Source: Chthoniobacterales bacterium
Lineage (GTDB): Bacteria > Verrucomicrobiota > Verrucomicrobiia > Chthoniobacterales > JACTMZ01
Direction of reading: 5' to 3'
NCBI GenBank assembly: GCA_021463515.1
Contig: JAJTYZ010000049.1
Span: 1 to 52,898, forward strand
DNA length: 52,898 nucleotides
A model generated the notes under the pieces. That model was given only the letters and a program-made list of their open reading frames with translations, did not search any database and was not told the origin of the DNA. Positions 15,690 through 22,272 of this stretch are shown in pieces. The position numbers were made by a program, and so were the translations under genes. Position 1 is the first letter of the stretch, and each line of letters starts with the position of its first letter.

Positions 15690-16696
15690 CCAAACCCCGC
15701 GTTCTCCTTGCCATCAACCGCCGATGGTTTTCTTCCGTGATGTCCCCGGACGATCTCACCCGCCTGCGCGTTCTGGCTGACGTGCTCAATGACGATCCAC
15801 CCGCGCAAATCACGAAGGATTTTTTAATAAAACATCTGCCTTCTGCAGATATCGCGTTGACCTCATGGGACACCGCGCGATTCGACGAGGATGTTCTCGC
15901 GGCCGCGCCAGAATTGAAACTCGTCTGCCACGCGGCCGGCAGCGTCCGGCCCATTGTGAGCGGCGAATTTTGGAAAAGGGGCATCCGCGTCACCAGTTCC
16001 GCCGCTGCTATTTCCCACGGTGTGGCGGAATTCTGCCTTGGGCTCATTCTGATGGCATCCAAGCGCGTTTTCTGGCTCGCGCAGGGAGCCCGCCGGGGCG
16101 AGTGGATGGAAGGCGCGGCGGGGTTCGGCGGCATGTTTGAACTCTACCGGCAGAACGTCGGCGTCATCGGCACGGGGCACATCGGGAAACACCTGATCCG
16201 GCTGTTTCGGAATTTCGACTGCAAGGTCCTAGCTTATGATCCTTATCTAAGCTCGAAGTCGGCTGCGAAACTCGGCTGTGAGAAGGTGGAAACGCTGAAC
16301 GAGCTTTTCAGCCGATGCCGGGCCGTGAGCCTTAACGCTCCCAGCAACGAAGGCACACGGCACATGCTGCGCGGGCAGCACTTCGCGACACTGCCCAAGG
16401 GGGCGGTGTTCGTCAACACAGCGGGCAGCATCCAAATTCACGAAACGGAATTTATTGAAGAACTGCGCAAGGGGCATTTTGTCGCCTGCATAGACCGCTG
16501 CGAAGTGGAGCCGTGCGCGCTGGATCATCCCTATCGCACCCTGCCTAATGTCATCCTCACTCCGCACATTGCCGGGGCTGCCGCCGACAACCTGCAGCGG
16601 GTGGGAACCTGCGCGGTGGATGAAATCGAGGCATTCGCCAGCGGACGGAGCCTTATTCACGAAGTCACCGAAACGAGCCTCGCCACCATGGCCTGA
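15686..16696 (+). CDS. D-2-hydroxyacid dehydrogenase family protein, catalytic Arg apparently missing
   Basis: This 336-residue protein has the NAD-binding motif IGTGHIGKH (residues 161-169), the YDPY strand ending in the ribose-binding Asp185, catalytic Glu275 in EVEP and catalytic His294 in TPHIAG. At the position of the catalytic Arg in the usual N-T-A-R-G, this protein reads NTAGS (244-248). That would impair classical hydride transfer or indicate another substrate mode. The start at 15686 overlaps the previous stop by ATGA; a longer frame from 15557 would lie inside the preceding gene. It probably acts on a 2-keto or 2-hydroxy acid from the same pathway. Confidence 0.82.
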   Translation: MTKPRVLLAINRRWFSSVMSPDDLTRLRVLADVLNDDPPAQITKDFLIKHLPSADIALTSWDTARFDEDVLAAAPELKLVCHAAGSVRPIVSGEFWKRGIRVTSSAAAISHGVAEFCLGLILMASKRVFWLAQGARRGEWMEGAAGFGGMFELYRQNVGVIGTGHIGKHLIRLFRNFDCKVLAYDPYLSSKSAAKLGCEKVETLNELFSRCRAVSLNAPSNEGTRHMLRGQHFATLPKGAVFVNTAGSIQIHETEFIEELRKGHFVACIDRCEVEPCALDHPYRTLPNVILTPHIAGAAADNLQRVGTCAVDEIEAFASGRSLIHEVTETSLATMA

Positions 16697-16700
16697 TCTG

Positions 16701-17531
16701 ATGAAAGCCTATATCCATACCGACATTGAAGGCGTGGCCGGCTGGGTTTTTTATGCACAGACCGCACATTTTGGCCTCGCGAACTGGCATCACACGCAGC
16801 GAATGAACCGGCTGTTGACGGCGGAAGTGCTGGCCGCAGTCCGTGCCTTGGAAGCCGATGGATTCACGGAAATCTATGTCAACGACGCGCACGGCTACGG
16901 ATACAGTCTGCTCTTCGAGGAGTTTCCGGAGTCCTGCCGCATCATTCATGGGAGAGGTGGTCACGGGCCGGGCTGGACTCCGTTTCTGGATGAGACCATT
17001 AATATTTCTATAGCCATCGGCCAGCACCCGATGGCCGGAACGCCTTGCGGCAACTGCAATCATTCCATCTGGCTGCTGACCGATGGAAAAGGCAACGAGC
17101 ACACTCTCAGCGAAACCACAATGTTTGCACTGCTGGCCGGAGTCAAAGGGGTGCCGCTGGTGATGGTTTCCGGTGACGACCTGCTCTGCAAAGAAGTAGA
17201 GCAAAAGATCGAGGGCTGCGCTTTGGCACCGGTCAAAACCAGCCTAGGCCTGCAAAACGCTTGTACCCTCTCGCCCGCCGCTTCCCGAAAATTAATTGGC
17301 GAAAAGGTGCGCGAGGGCATTACGAATCGTACGCACACCCGCCCGTTCGTCCTGCCCGATCCTTTCCGGCTCAATGTGGCCGACCGCGATCCTGCCAAAC
17401 CGGAATTGGAGCAACCTCTGGAAGGCGATGACATTTGGAAACTCATGCACGCCGTCTGCAACCGGACTTACGCAAAGTTCGGCAATACGGATGCAGTGGA
17501 TGACCGCACCTTCCGCTGGCCACCCCTATAA
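16701..17531 (+). CDS. M55-family D-aminopeptidase (DppA-like)
   Basis: This is a 276-residue zinc peptidase homologue. The metal-binding set can be read as D8 and E10 (TDIEGVAG), H64 (NDAHG), H109 (IGQHPMAG) and E138 (HTLSETTMF), matching the DppA arrangement. DppA releases D-alanine or D-amino acids from peptides. It is the last gene of the operon, starting four bases after the dehydrogenase stop. A D-aminopeptidase at the end of a sugar pathway is unexpected and could mean the substrate carries an amino-acyl or amide group. The start at 16701 is chosen because the longer frame from 16548 overlaps the previous gene. Confidence 0.88.
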   Translation: MKAYIHTDIEGVAGWVFYAQTAHFGLANWHHTQRMNRLLTAEVLAAVRALEADGFTEIYVNDAHGYGYSLLFEEFPESCRIIHGRGGHGPGWTPFLDETINISIAIGQHPMAGTPCGNCNHSIWLLTDGKGNEHTLSETTMFALLAGVKGVPLVMVSGDDLLCKEVEQKIEGCALAPVKTSLGLQNACTLSPAASRKLIGEKVREGITNRTHTRPFVLPDPFRLNVADRDPAKPELEQPLEGDDIWKLMHAVCNRTYAKFGNTDAVDDRTFRWPPL

Positions 17532-17537
17532 GAAAAG

Positions 17538-17551
17538 TTTGCGTACGCAAA
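17538..17551. promoter_or_regulatory. Perfect 14-bp operator-like palindrome after the operon
   Basis: TTTGCGTACGCAAA is a perfect palindrome seven bases after the M55 stop codon. It has the size and central symmetry of LacI/GntR operators but differs from the ones at 3592-3621. No plus-strand gene follows. It lies in the 251-base gap before the hipA end, in which I see no gene. Confidence 0.4.
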
Positions 17552-17782
17552 TGTCAGTATTAAATGTCTGACTCGGGCACTCGGAATCTCCGGTTGGTGT
17601 GGAAGTCGAGTCTTCTAGAAATTTTGCTCTTGTCCTGTACACGTCTGAAAAAAAGAACCGATAATTTGTCCAGCTCACCCGAGAAAATAGCGATTTCAAG
17701 GATTTTGATCCTCATTTGGATTTTGTTAAGTATTTGCATCCCACCCTCACCTCTAGGTGGGAAAGTCGGAATCGTGGAGTGT

Positions 17783-19087
17783 TTACTTTTTCAAAAAGGA
17801 CAAACGGTGGGCGCTTTGGATTCGGTTTTGCCGTTCGTCTGATAGCTTCGCGGATGAAGCAAACTGCGCCCAATTTTTTACCGCAGCAATTACCTCGTCG
17901 AGAATTGTCAAGGCTCGCCCACGTTTCATCAAGGCGGCCTTCGCCACCGCCTCAAAGTCTGAAAGCGTGAAACCCTCCCGCTTTCCATTAAACGTCATTT
18001 GATGATTGGCCGTCCATGCGCCGCGAGAATTGTAATTATATGTCACATCAAAAGCAGGGGCGAGCGACCATTCCCCCCGCCGATTCATGAGGAAGGCGAT
18101 ATTCTTTACATGGTCATCTTGATTGCGTGCCACGATGTTGAAAGCCATGCGGCGAAATAGCTCTTCCACCGAAGCCATCGGCAAACCAAGCTGTCGAGCC
18201 GCCAAAAGGGCTTGCTCGCAGGAATGAGCACCTGCTTGCTGGAAATCAAGATGCGCCAGAGCACCCAGCGACTGCATGTGCAACTTCTCCCCGTCCCGCA
18301 AACGGTCAAAGCGCTGCGTCATAAAATGCCGCCGTCCATTTTCCTCCAACAATCGGCATTCATTCATCTCAATCCCTGCCTCGACCGCCATCAAATGATA
18401 TGCAAATTCGACGGCACCATACCCCTGAGCATCCTCTAATTCTTTGTCCTTGTTGCCTGCCACGCCGTCAAATTTCAGCAACCAATAATCAAAACCGGCA
18501 CCTGCGGCGACTTGCCCGGAACGCACTTCGTTGGTCACACGATTCCAAGCAATCACAGCCTTCGCTCGCGCCCCTCCCGCCGAGGTTCCCACACTCAAAA
18601 TATTACGCAACGCGTGGGCCTTACCAGCCGCATGAAAATGCTCTCGAAGGTTGGAACGATGCGCTAGCACTTCCGCCGCCAAGTCCACCAAGGCATCCAC
18701 GACAACTTTGGAAGACCTCTGGGGACGAGGACCGAGCACCGGAGCATACTCCAATGCCCCCATACCTCTTGTTCCTGTATAACAAAGGCGTTCCACCGCA
18801 TTAAAACTCTCCGGCAAACGGCCTTGGGTGGCCAACCAAGCATCCACCAGCGCATGGCCAAATTTATCCGGCAAGGAATCCGCCAAAAGCCCCGGCAAGC
18901 CGTAAAAAGTAGGGCGCGGCAACGAAGAAAACTCATAGACCCGGTTGCTTAAGGGCATCATCAATGGAGCCACCTCAATTCCACTACGTGCGAAATCCGC
19001 ATCGTATTGAAACCGCGCCACCTCGCGTTCAGCATCAAGCTCTACCGCGCCAATCGTGCGCCCCCACAGCTTAACCCGCGCAATCAT
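17783..19087 (-). CDS. hipA: HipA-family serine/threonine kinase toxin
   Basis: This 434-residue protein matches the length of HipA. It carries an N-terminal subdomain, the ATP-binding loop region GTSAGGARAKAVI (167-179), the catalytic motif RNQDDHVKN (321-329) and the metal-binding Asp in LAPAFDVTYNY (342-352). All key residues appear intact. HipA kinases phosphorylate glutamyl-tRNA synthetase or related targets and slow growth. It follows hipB with a four-base overlap on the reverse strand. The gene's end lies close to a GGTGGG stem-loop around 17740-17761 that lacks a T-tract. Confidence 0.93.
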   Translation of the reverse strand: MIARVKLWGRTIGAVELDAEREVARFQYDADFARSGIEVAPLMMPLSNRVYEFSSLPRPTFYGLPGLLADSLPDKFGHALVDAWLATQGRLPESFNAVERLCYTGTRGMGALEYAPVLGPRPQRSSKVVVDALVDLAAEVLAHRSNLREHFHAAGKAHALRNILSVGTSAGGARAKAVIAWNRVTNEVRSGQVAAGAGFDYWLLKFDGVAGNKDKELEDAQGYGAVEFAYHLMAVEAGIEMNECRLLEENGRRHFMTQRFDRLRDGEKLHMQSLGALAHLDFQQAGAHSCEQALLAARQLGLPMASVEELFRRMAFNIVARNQDDHVKNIAFLMNRRGEWSLAPAFDVTYNYNSRGAWTANHQMTFNGKREGFTLSDFEAVAKAALMKRGRALTILDEVIAAVKNWAQFASSAKLSDERQNRIQSAHRLSFLKK

Positions 19088-19437
19088 TTTGAATCACCCC
19101 ATGTCCATTTTTGCAAAGGAGCAATGGAGACCTTCCGGCCAGCCGCACGCTGACGTTGACGTCCTTTCTGCTTAAGTTGCGCCATAGGACTTGGAGTTGA
19201 CACGGGCAAAACCGCCACGAAACTCTCCAGCATCCCAAGCACCCGGCAAACCCGCAAAAAACTCGAAAGTTGCGTTGCCACTTCCCCCGATTCCAAGCGC
19301 TCTACCGTTCGCTTAGACACCCCCGCTTCTTCGGCTAATTGCGCTTGCGTCAAATCACGCTCAAGACGCACCCGCGCCAAACGTCGCCCCAATTCTTGAA
19401 TCAGAGCCTCCGTAGTAAGATGTGGTGTTATCTGCAT
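19084..19437 (-). CDS. hipB: HipB-like XRE-family antitoxin
   Basis: This 117-residue protein has a clear helix-turn-helix (LARVRLERDLTQAQLAEEAG, then VSKRTVERLESGEVATQLSSF, residues about 20-60). A basic, Gln/Arg-rich C-terminal tail follows. It would bind DNA upstream of its own gene and neutralise the HipA kinase. It overlaps hipA by four bases. The promoter region carries similar 14-base direct repeats (see 19444-19497) that could be its binding sites. Confidence 0.9.
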   Translation of the reverse strand: MQITPHLTTEALIQELGRRLARVRLERDLTQAQLAEEAGVSKRTVERLESGEVATQLSSFLRVCRVLGMLESFVAVLPVSTPSPMAQLKQKGRQRQRAAGRKVSIAPLQKWTWGDSK

Positions 19438-19443
19438 GAAGAC

Positions 19444-19497
19444 GCCAAATTTGACGAGTTATTAAATAAAATCAAATAAATTCGCCACAAATGACGA
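19444..19497. promoter_or_regulatory. Candidate HipB operator region (direct and inverted repeats)
   Basis: GCCAAATTTGACGA (19444-19457) and GCCACAAATGACGA (19484-19497) are direct repeats 40 bp apart, immediately upstream of hipB. Between them, ATTTGA at 19449-19454 and TCAAAT at 19472-19477 form an inverted pair in AT-rich sequence. Position and symmetry suggest antitoxin binding. The sequence does not match the classical E. coli HipB site. Confidence 0.35.
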
Positions 19498-19597
19498 TGA
19501 ATTACGAACTTAAAATTTCTACTCCTTCGCACCTTTTATGCACCATATCGAGGAAAATAGGCGCTGTGCCAGCCATGCGATAATCTCTCCCGTGATG

Positions 19598-19646
19598 CCG
19601 TATTGCGCCAATGTAAGATGACACCGAAGGGGGTAGCGCAATACGG
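19598..19646. repeat. 11-bp perfect inverted repeat
   Basis: CCGTATTGCGC (19598-19608) pairs exactly with GCGCAATACGG (19636-19646) around a 27-base loop. It lies in the 288-base gap between hipB and the haemoglobin gene, where no gene is evident. The function is unknown; it could be a small extragenic repeat. Confidence 0.5.
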
Positions 19647-19681
19647 GTGCCTCGTGCATCTGTGAATCAATGTTACAAGAG

Positions 19682-19706
19682 GAGATTTTGTAATCTCTTT
19701 AACTCA
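19682..19706 (-). terminator. Possible weak terminator of the ric-haemoglobin transcript
   Basis: About 20-45 bases 3' of the haemoglobin stop codon, GAGATT and AATCTC form a 6-bp hairpin with a TTGT loop. The tract after it on the reverse strand is not T-rich, so intrinsic termination would be weak. Confidence 0.25.
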
Positions 19707-19725
19707 TATCTCCGTGTTATCGGCT

Positions 19726-20163
19726 TTAAGTAGAGTGGAAAACTTCGCTTAGGCGAGCGGCCCATGCTTTAAGCTCATGGGTCATGGGCCCCGCAAAATG
19801 AGCATCCACCACATCCTGGAATAATTCTCCCAAACGCTCGGAATGGAGAGTGGAAGGAGCGAAGTGCATGTCTTTGCTCCACGAGCCTTCGTGATAAGAA
19901 TGATGGCCAAAAAGCAGGGTGCTCCAAAAGCGGGTCATGGCAGCAATCCATTTCTCACCTGCTCTCTCAACCGAATCCTCGGTCTGTATTCGATGTTCCT
20001 CGTGTGTGAGCCGCACGTAAAAACCTTCCACCACGAGGCGCAGATCGTTTTCGTCGGCAATATCGCGGAGGCGGGATTCTCGCCCGACGCTCGGGCGTAG
20101 CGGTACTCGAGAGTACCGCGTTGAACCGGAGCGGAGGCGGATTTGTGAGGCAGGTGCCCTCAT
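19726..20163 (-). CDS. Group III truncated haemoglobin (nitric-oxide/oxygen-binding)
   Basis: This 145-residue protein shows the core of the group III truncated globin family: VVEGFYVRL (helix B with Tyr49), MTRFWSTLLFGHHSYHEG, KDMHFA with the probable proximal His100, then LGELFQDVVDAHFAG and ELKAWAARL. These globins bind haem and commonly accompany nitric-oxide responses. The ATG at 20163 overlaps the ric stop by ATGA, fixing the operon order. The N-terminal 31 residues (RYSRVPLRPSVGRESR region) are encoded by a palindromic repeat (20081-20118) and do not look like globin. The functional N-terminus may be later or repeat-derived. A longer frame begins at 20286 but lies inside ric. Confidence 0.8.
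   Translation of the reverse strand: MRAPASQIRLRSGSTRYSRVPLRPSVGRESRLRDIADENDLRLVVEGFYVRLTHEEHRIQTEDSVERAGEKWIAAMTRFWSTLLFGHHSYHEGSWSKDMHFAPSTLHSERLGELFQDVVDAHFAGPMTHELKAWAARLSEVFHST
20081..20118. repeat. Double-hairpin palindromic repeat inside the haemoglobin reading frame
   Basis: CGCCCGA/TCGGGCG (20081-20097, 3-base loop) is followed by CGGTACTC/GAGTACCG (20101-20118, 2-base loop), both perfect. The arrangement of two adjacent hairpins with CCCG/CGGG stems resembles the composite element at 3254-3373. The element is coding, for residues near the N-terminus of the globin. Confidence 0.6.
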
Positions 20164-20861
20164 GCTGCGGCGAGGGCGCGAACTTTGGGAAAGAGGACGT
20201 TGTTTTCCTTGTGAATGTGCTGGTGTGTCTCGCGCTCCAATTCCGAGAGAGCATCGTAAAGCGCCCGGAATGTATTGCAGGCCCATTCTGGCGGCGTGTA
20301 GCTATCGGTCAGCTCCTTAAATTTTTCCAGAGCGGCCCCGGTGTTGTCATGTTCGTGCTCCAACTTTTTAAGCAACTCGGGTAAGGCCTTGCGGGAGTCC
20401 TCGGCACTTGCTTTTTCCAAGGCGCGGATGGCGGGAAAAACTTCTTCATCCTCCTGCTTCGTGTGTTCGGTGATTTTTTCTAAAAAGAGTTGGAAGAGTT
20501 GACGAATTTGCAAAAGGCGAGGCTCATGTTCGCCATGAACAGCGGCCACTTTGCGCGTCATGAAATCGAGCCGTGGAAGTTCCTTGCGAATGTAACCGTG
20601 ATGCACCGTCTGGATGTAATCGCAAAGTTCTCCAAGCGTCATTTTATCCGCATCGGGGAGTGCCGAGCCGACGCCATCGCCGATGGCATCGAGCATGGCG
20701 ATGATGGTGGCGGTATCGAGACCCTTAGCTTGACAAGCTTCCGCGAGGGTTTTCTTGCCTCCGCAGCAGTAATCAATGCGGAGATTGTCGAAAATTCGTG
20801 AGCGAGCGGGAACGTCTTTTACGAGTTCCCCGACGGTTGTTTCTGACGTGATGTTTTGCAT
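20160..20861 (-). CDS. ric: Iron-sulfur cluster repair di-iron protein (RIC/YtfE/ScdA)
   Basis: This 233-residue protein starts with the DUF542 domain (TVGELVKDVPARSRIFDNLR, then IDYCCGGKKTLAEAC with Cys32-Cys33). It continues with a hemerythrin-like four-helix domain rich in His and Glu (HHGYIRKELPRL, HTKQEDEEVFPAI, HEHDNTGAAL, HQHIHKENNVLFPKV) that binds a di-iron centre. RIC repairs iron-sulfur clusters damaged by nitric oxide or oxidants. The gene is divergent from nsrR across a 91-base region with a plausible NsrR site and is followed by a haemoglobin with a four-base overlap. Confidence 0.94.
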   Translation of the reverse strand: MQNITSETTVGELVKDVPARSRIFDNLRIDYCCGGKKTLAEACQAKGLDTATIIAMLDAIGDGVGSALPDADKMTLGELCDYIQTVHHGYIRKELPRLDFMTRKVAAVHGEHEPRLLQIRQLFQLFLEKITEHTKQEDEEVFPAIRALEKASAEDSRKALPELLKKLEHEHDNTGAALEKFKELTDSYTPPEWACNTFRALYDALSELERETHQHIHKENNVLFPKVRALAAA

Positions 20862-20886
20862 AATCGGGGGCGAGGTTAAACTCTTT

Positions 20887-20911
20887 AAATATGTATTTCA
20901 AGAACATCTTT
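20887..20911. promoter_or_regulatory. Candidate NsrR operator between ric and nsrR
   Basis: AAATATGT (20887-20894) and ACATCTTT (20904-20911) are imperfect inverted repeats (7 of 8) with a 9-base spacer. The half-sites resemble the AAGATGYATTT consensus known for NsrR. The site lies between two divergent genes that NsrR would be expected to control. Confidence 0.5.
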
Positions 20912-20952
20912 GACTTGTGGAGCGGCGATATTTTGGTCATTGTTTCGTCCTC

Positions 20953-21390
20953 ATGCGATTGAGTCGTTATTCCGATTATTTGGTTCGTGTTTTAATTCTC
21001 GCGTCCCTGCGCAGTCCGGAGCGGATCACGGTGAATGAAGTTGCGGAAGCGTTCGACATATCGCGTCATCATCTTGTGAAGGTCGTTCACGATCTTGGGC
21101 GTCATGGTTATCTCGTGACGCAACGCGGTGTGGGTGGGGGATTCACTTTGGCGTTACCCCCTCATGCGATTCTGCTGGGGGACGTGATTCGCCTTGGCGA
21201 GGAGGAAACGGTAATTAACTGCATGGATGGCCCGAATCACATCTGCCGCTTATCACCTGCGTGCCGTCTTAAGGGCATTTTGGATGAGGCTGCCGTGGCA
21301 TTTTTTGATGTTTTGGATCGTTACACTCTTGTGGATTTGATGGAAAAATCTGCGGTACTTCGAGAAGTTTTGAATCTCCGAGAGCCATAA
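20953..21390 (+). CDS. nsrR: Rrf2-family regulator, NsrR-like nitric-oxide sensor
   Basis: This 145-residue protein has an N-terminal winged helix (RLSRYSDYLVRVLILASL, then ITVNEVAEAFDISRHHLVKV) and the wing RGVGGGFTLA. Three cysteines, C90, C98 and C104, lie in CMDGPNHICRLSPACR and fit the iron-sulfur cluster of NsrR. Nitric oxide would destroy the cluster and derepress ric and the globin gene. The start at 20953 gives the canonical MRLSRYSDY N-terminus; an earlier start at 20917 lies in the operator region. The methyltransferase gene follows by five bases. Confidence 0.88.
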   Translation: MRLSRYSDYLVRVLILASLRSPERITVNEVAEAFDISRHHLVKVVHDLGRHGYLVTQRGVGGGFTLALPPHAILLGDVIRLGEEETVINCMDGPNHICRLSPACRLKGILDEAAVAFFDVLDRYTLVDLMEKSAVLREVLNLREP

Positions 21391-21395
21391 ATTTC

Positions 21396-22220
21396 ATGAT
21401 GAATAAAACGGAAACAGCGACTGAAAGTTTGGAGGCCCATGCACCTCCGCGCAACGCGATGCAAAAAATGCCTGGGCATTGGCTTTTGGCAAAAATGGGC
21501 AAGCGCGTTCTACGTCCGGGTGGCTTAGAACTTACGCGTGCGATGTTGGAGCGTTTGGATGTGAAGCCGGATGATGCGGTGGTGGAATTTGCGCCCGGGC
21601 TGGGAGTAACGGCGAGGATGACGCTGGAGCGTCGGCCTGCAAGCTACACAGCTGTCGAGCGTGATGAAGAAGCTGCAGCGCAGGTGCAAAGTTATTTACG
21701 CGGGCCAACGCAGCGCATTCAGGTTGGCAGTGCGGAGAGTACAGGATTGCCTGACCGCTGTGCGACGGTGGTTTATGGTGAGGCGATGCTCACCATGCAC
21801 GGACCTCAGCAAAAGCTTGGCATTGCCTGCGAGGCTTTTCGATTGTTGAAGCCGGGTGGGCGTTACGGGATTCACGAGCTGGCCGTTGTGCCGGATGATT
21901 TGTCGAATGATATTCAGGACGAAATCAGCCGCGAAATGTCACGGAGTATTCACGTGGGGGCGCGGCCGCTTACCGTACGGGATTGGCGTGAGGTGCTGAA
22001 AGAAGCGGGTTTTCGGGTGCAATTTGAGTCGAGAACTCCCATGCACTTGCTGAAGCTTGGACGTCTGATTGAAGACGAAGGATTGCTTCGCACGCTGCGG
22101 TTTATTTTTAATATCATGCGAACGCCCGAGGCCCGCCATCGAGTGTTGTCCATGCGAAACGTCTTTCGTCGGCACCGTCAGCATCTTTCCGCCATCATGC
22201 TTGTCGCGATTAAACCGTAA
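21396..22220 (+). CDS. SAM-dependent class I methyltransferase
   Basis: This is a 274-residue protein. SAM-binding motif I is VVEFAPGLGVTARM (about 61-74), motif II includes the acidic residue in YTAVERDEEA, motif III is near GSAESTGLPD, and LLKPGGRYGIHEL is the post-III motif. The methyl acceptor is unknown. It starts five bases after nsrR and is probably cotranscribed with it, so it may be part of the nitrosative-stress response, but no known NsrR-regulon role fits clearly. It ends ahead of a terminator at 22241. Confidence 0.8.
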   Translation: MMNKTETATESLEAHAPPRNAMQKMPGHWLLAKMGKRVLRPGGLELTRAMLERLDVKPDDAVVEFAPGLGVTARMTLERRPASYTAVERDEEAAAQVQSYLRGPTQRIQVGSAESTGLPDRCATVVYGEAMLTMHGPQQKLGIACEAFRLLKPGGRYGIHELAVVPDDLSNDIQDEISREMSRSIHVGARPLTVRDWREVLKEAGFRVQFESRTPMHLLKLGRLIEDEGLLRTLRFIFNIMRTPEARHRVLSMRNVFRRHRQHLSAIMLVAIKP

Positions 22221-22240
22221 GGCGTCGGGTTTGACCTGAC

Positions 22241-22270
22241 GGGGCGTCTTCGAGGAAGATACGCCCTTTT
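22241..22270 (+). terminator. Intrinsic terminator after the methyltransferase gene
   Basis: GGGCG-TCTTC pairs with GAAGA-CGCCC (2-base bulge, GAG loop) and is followed by TTTT. A second hairpin (CGTCGGGT with ACCTGACG) precedes it. The lgt start codon lies only three bases further, so lgt expression may depend on read-through. Confidence 0.55.
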
Positions 22271-22272
22271 CC

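Noticed and set aside
17740-17761. CCCACC/GGTGGG stem-loop as a terminator for hipA
   Set aside because: No T-tract on the reverse strand and a weak stem; not listed as a terminator.
17564-18002. Small plus-strand frames at the end of hipA
   Set aside because: They cover the hipA 3' end antisense and a non-conserved gap; no start context or domain.
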